This document shows, piece after piece, positions 39,475 through 41,429 of a DNA stretch of 41,429 nt. This DNA comes from a virus, in the IMG/VR virus record IMGVR_UViG_3300028840_001713, positions 1-41,429 of that record. One strand, given 5' to 3'. Position 1 is the first letter of the stretch, and every line of letters starts with the position of its first letter. A program made the translations under genes and the position numbers. The notes under the pieces were generated by a model that saw nothing but the letters and a program-made list of their open reading frames with translations, made no database searches and was not told where the DNA came from.

Positions 39475-39842
39475 CAGTTTATGAATGGCTAGTAAATAGA
39501 ATAGATTCCAGCACTGAAGTAAGTGCAGACGTTATACCCGATTATGTAAATAGCACGTTGTCACCGCCTTTGATAACATACTATGATACAGGGTTTAATC
39601 GTAATAAATTAGAAAAAAATTCTATTCTTGCCATACATCAAATACATAACTCTAAAAGCGAATTAGAATCATTAAATACTAATCTGTATAGTTTATTTGA
39701 TAGCTCAACCGCCTATATTAGAGAATCATCAAGTAATCTATATATAGATTCAGTAACAATAATTAATAATTCAAATAGTGGTTATGATGAAACAAACAAA
39801 ACATATTGGAAGGAATTAGAAATTTCAGTATGGTATCACTAA
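39471..39842 (+). CDS. Tail terminator-like protein
   Basis: This 123-residue alpha/beta protein with one N-terminal helix, a central beta sheet and short helix is in the tail terminator position (after gp10-like, before tail tube). Sequence 'TVYEWLVNRI', 'ITYYDTGFN', 'IHQIHNSKSELESLNTNLYSLF' and 'KTYWKELEISVWY' fits tail completion/terminator proteins in layout, though identity is not certain. Followed by AAAGGAGG and the tail tube gene. Confidence 0.65.
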   Translation: MTVYEWLVNRIDSSTEVSADVIPDYVNSTLSPPLITYYDTGFNRNKLEKNSILAIHQIHNSKSELESLNTNLYSLFDSSTAYIRESSSNLYIDSVTIINNSNSGYDETNKTYWKELEISVWYH

Positions 39843-39854
39843 AGGAGGTAATTA

Positions 39855-40704
39855 ATGGCACAAAATACAATACAAAATAGCAGTGTATTATATCCAGAAG
39901 ATGTAATAGTTTATGTAGCTGAATGGTCAACAGATTATACAACAGCAGCAGAGTTATCAAGTGCAACATGGTTAAATCTCGGAAGTTTAACAGAGTTTAC
40001 TGTTGAATCAGCAAACGAAAGTGTTCAACCTGGTTCGTTTAATGTCGAGCATGATCAAGTATTAACAAAAGAAGCAGAAAATATTACTCTTGTATTACAA
40101 GAACTTAATAGTTCTTTAGTACAAATATTACGAGGTGGAATTTCTCAACAAGTAAGTACGTATGTTCCCGGTGGTTCATCTAGTAATTCAGCTGAATTAT
40201 TATATTCAGGCGGAGCAGATACAATCACTCCGTGTATGATAAGATCATACGCAAGTTACTCAGACGGAAGATCAAGACATGTTTATTGGCCTAAAGTGTA
40301 TTATGTCAGCGGTGAAGGGATCGCCGCCTAACTTAGCAATAAGTTATGGAAAAATCGGGTAAATACGGTGAATGCTGAGATTGCAAATACCGTGCTAATC
40401 TTTAAGATTACGAAAGGCTTAAAGACAGCGTAGAGCATAGCAAGTGAATAAATATAACCTTGCCACGAGTGCCCGACAGCCAAAAGGTTGAAAATATATG
40501 CCGAGCTTACAAGAAATGAATTGTAAGAAGTAAGGGATAAAAAGCCCCTACGATAACAAACTGGGTTCTGACAGTCCAAAAGCGCAAGGAACTGGTGAAT
40601 ATGCTGATATGAGCTTTACTATGCAAGCCAGAGAATCAGACGAAGTTACATATAACAGCAGACGGGTATATAAAATAGAAGTAGAATCAACTACTACTAC
40701 TTAA
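39855..40704 (+). CDS. Major tail tube protein, interrupted by a group I intron (exons 39855-40313 and 40585-40704)
   Basis: Exon 1 (459 bases, 153 codons) ends in YYVSG; unspliced it would run into TAA at 40329-40331. Exon 2 (120 bases) resumes in frame after the intron as QGTGEYADMSFTMQ and ends at TAA 40702-40704. The spliced product has 192 residues, a typical size for a siphovirus tail tube protein. Its beta-rich body has 'TWLNLGSLTEFTVESANESVQP', 'VEHDQVLTKEAENITLVLQELN' and the C-terminal 'ADMSFTMQARESDEV'. The position after the tail terminator and before the tail chaperones agrees. AAGGAGG precedes the ATG. The splice sites are predicted, not tested. Confidence 0.85.
40314..40584 (+). 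ncRNA. Self-splicing group I intron, no ORF
   Basis: 271 bases. P1: exon GCGGU (40309-40313) with internal guide GCCGC (40323-40327), giving the required U-G pair at the 5' splice site. P2: TAACTTA-GCAA-TAAGTTA (40329-40346). P3: TCGGG (40355-40359)/CCCGA (40472-40476). P4: ACGGT/ACCGT (40365-40369, 40389-40393), inside the typical CCGTGCTAA segment. P6: TAATCT/AGATTA. P7: GCATA (40435-40439)/TATGC (40497-40501). P8: AGCC-AAAA-GGTT. P9 stems: CTTACAA/TTGTAAG, AGGG/CCCT, ACTG/CAGT. The last base G40584 is the only G that keeps the frame. Extra stem GCAAG/CTTGC between P7 and P3 suggests subgroup IA. P10 is weak. Confidence 0.88.
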
Positions 40705-40713
40705 GGAAAGTAA

Positions 40714-41130
40714 ATGAAAACAATAGATTTAACACTCTTTGAAGGTGAAGGTTTTGAGATAAAAACTAAAACCCGAACTTATGCGATTAACTTTGTTTCT
40801 TCTGTAATGGAACTAAAATTTTTACAGGAGCAAGAAAACATAACTAAGAAATCGAGAGATTTTAAAACATTAGAACAGCAAGACCTAGAAAAATGGAAGC
40901 ATTTAATAAAAAACTCTATTAAAGAAAATGGGGTTGAAGATTTAGATGAAGGTGATATTAATTCACTTAAACCGTTTGAGGTATTAGCTGTAATGATAGG
41001 CTATATACAATTCCTTACAGAGAGAAGTCAAGTAATATATCAGGGACTTAGTGACAAAACTAAAAAAGAGATAGAAGAAATTACAGATGATATAAAAAAA
41101 AAGGAAATGAACAAAGCCTTATCAGAATAA
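40714..41130 (+). CDS. Tail assembly chaperone (gpG-like)
   Basis: This 138-residue protein helps load the tape measure for tail tube assembly. It has an N-terminal beta hairpin (TIDLTLFEGEGFEIKTKTRTYAINFV) and a helical remainder. Position between the tail tube and tape measure genes, plus the A AAA AAG heptamer (41097-41103) shortly before its stop and the overlapping -1 frame, identifies it as the shorter product of the G/GT pair. AGGAAAG precedes the ATG. Confidence 0.82.
   Translation: MKTIDLTLFEGEGFEIKTKTRTYAINFVSSVMELKFLQEQENITKKSRDFKTLEQQDLEKWKHLIKNSIKENGVEDLDEGDINSLKPFEVLAVMIGYIQFLTERSQVIYQGLSDKTKKEIEEITDDIKKKEMNKALSE
41097..41103 (+). promoter_or_regulatory. -1 programmed frameshift site
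   Basis: A AAA AAG, in the phase of the chaperone gene and a known efficient slippery heptamer. A -1 shift here changes the frame so that translation passes 41130 and continues without a stop into the frame that ends at 41348, joining the two chaperone segments. Confidence 0.8.
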
Positions 41131-41348
41131 CATCAATGCTCCTTAGAGAATATAACTTAGGTTATACACCTAGGGAGCTTTTATTCAGAATGGAATGGTG
41201 GGAAGTTATCGGGTTATTATATGCTAGCAATGAGTATATAAGAGATGCTAATGAAGCCCATGCAGAAGCAAGAAAAAAGGCTGAAATAGAGAGAAAAGAA
41301 AAAGATGGCAGCTTAAAGATGCACTTTAGGAGAAAAAGGGGTAAGTAA
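41104..41348 (+). CDS. Tail assembly chaperone frameshift extension (gpT-like part)
   Basis: After a -1 shift at 41097-41103 the frame reads GNEQSLIRITSMLLREYNLG and on to TAA at 41346-41348, adding 81 residues to 130 from the upstream frame for a fusion of about 211 residues. An ATG at 41136 inside it gives 70 residues if initiated alone, but no good RBS precedes that ATG. The region contains 'YTPRELLFRMEWWEVIGLL', a helical domain expected for gpGT-type extensions. It ends overlapping the tape-measure start. Confidence 0.8.
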
Positions 41349-41429
41349 TGGCTAATTTAACAGCCGGTGAGTTGCAAATATTAGTTGATGTTCAAACAGG
41401 CGAGATTGACAAACTTAAAGCAAAATTAA
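41286..41429. repeat. Direct terminal repeat, right copy
   Basis: Exact copy of bases 1-144, offset 41,285. It includes the end of the chaperone extension and the tape-measure start (ATG 41348), which here runs off the end of the window. Confidence 0.95.
41348..41429 (+). CDS. Tape measure gene, 5' fragment repeated at the window end
   Basis: Duplicate of the first 27 codons of the tape measure at 63, cut by the end of the window. It is the same gene, counted twice because a circular molecule was opened inside it. Not a separate gene. Confidence 0.9.
   Translation, partial: MANLTAGELQILVDVQTGEIDKLKAKL

Overview
The window is a complete, AT-rich tailed-phage genome, probably a siphovirus. 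The last 144 bases (41286-41429) repeat the first 144 exactly, so this is a circular or circularly permuted molecule of about 41,285 bp opened inside the tape-measure gene. The host is likely a diderm (Gram-negative-type) bacterium of low GC, because the lysis cassette ends in a nested inner-/outer-membrane spanin pair whose second member has a lipobox. TAA, TAG and TGA are all used as stops. I see no integrase, DNA polymerase or tRNA.

Layout. From 26.6 kb rightward through the end and into 0-9.3 kb runs the late region: small and large terminase, portal, a minor head protein fused to a zincin-like domain, scaffold, capsid, decoration protein, a run of virion or fibre-like proteins, connectors, tail tube (split by a small group I intron), tail chaperones with a -1 frameshift site, tape measure, distal tail protein, hub, a beta-helix spike, a fibre, and the lysis genes (XhlA-like protein, transglutaminase-like protein, M23 peptidase, small membrane protein, spanins). 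From 11.9 to 9.3 kb a leftward operon encodes a ribbon-helix-helix protein, a PD-(D/E)XK nuclease, an SSB-like protein, membrane and small proteins, and a secreted protein. It diverges from a rightward early region (12.0-19.7 kb) at paired promoters that share a 10-bp inverted repeat. The early region holds many tiny genes, several with zinc-binding Cys pairs, mixed with three structured RNA elements. It continues into a ParB-like protein, replisome organizer, DnaB-type helicase, two DNA methyltransferases and an HNH nuclease.

Between replication and packaging, under its own promoter and leader hairpins, lies an eight-gene surface-sugar cassette (19.85-26.2 kb): PseB/FlaA1-type dehydratase, NeuB-type synthase, B12-type radical SAM enzyme, short aldo/keto reductase, GT2 glycosyltransferase, SpsF-type cytidylyltransferase and GSA-type aminotransferase. 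It looks like a partial nonulosonic-acid (pseudaminate/legionaminate-like) pathway that would use host intermediates to alter a surface glycan or glycosylate virions. A promoter, a 55-residue protein gene and two terminators separate this cassette from the late genes.

Most notable elements: the phage-borne sugar pathway; a 271-nt ORF-less group I intron in the tail tube gene; a compact promoter-RNA-terminator unit at 14.3 kb with a predicted kissing-loop interaction; two other structured leaders; the zincin fusion on the minor head protein; and a DnaJ-like zinc knuckle inserted in an adenine-type methyltransferase.
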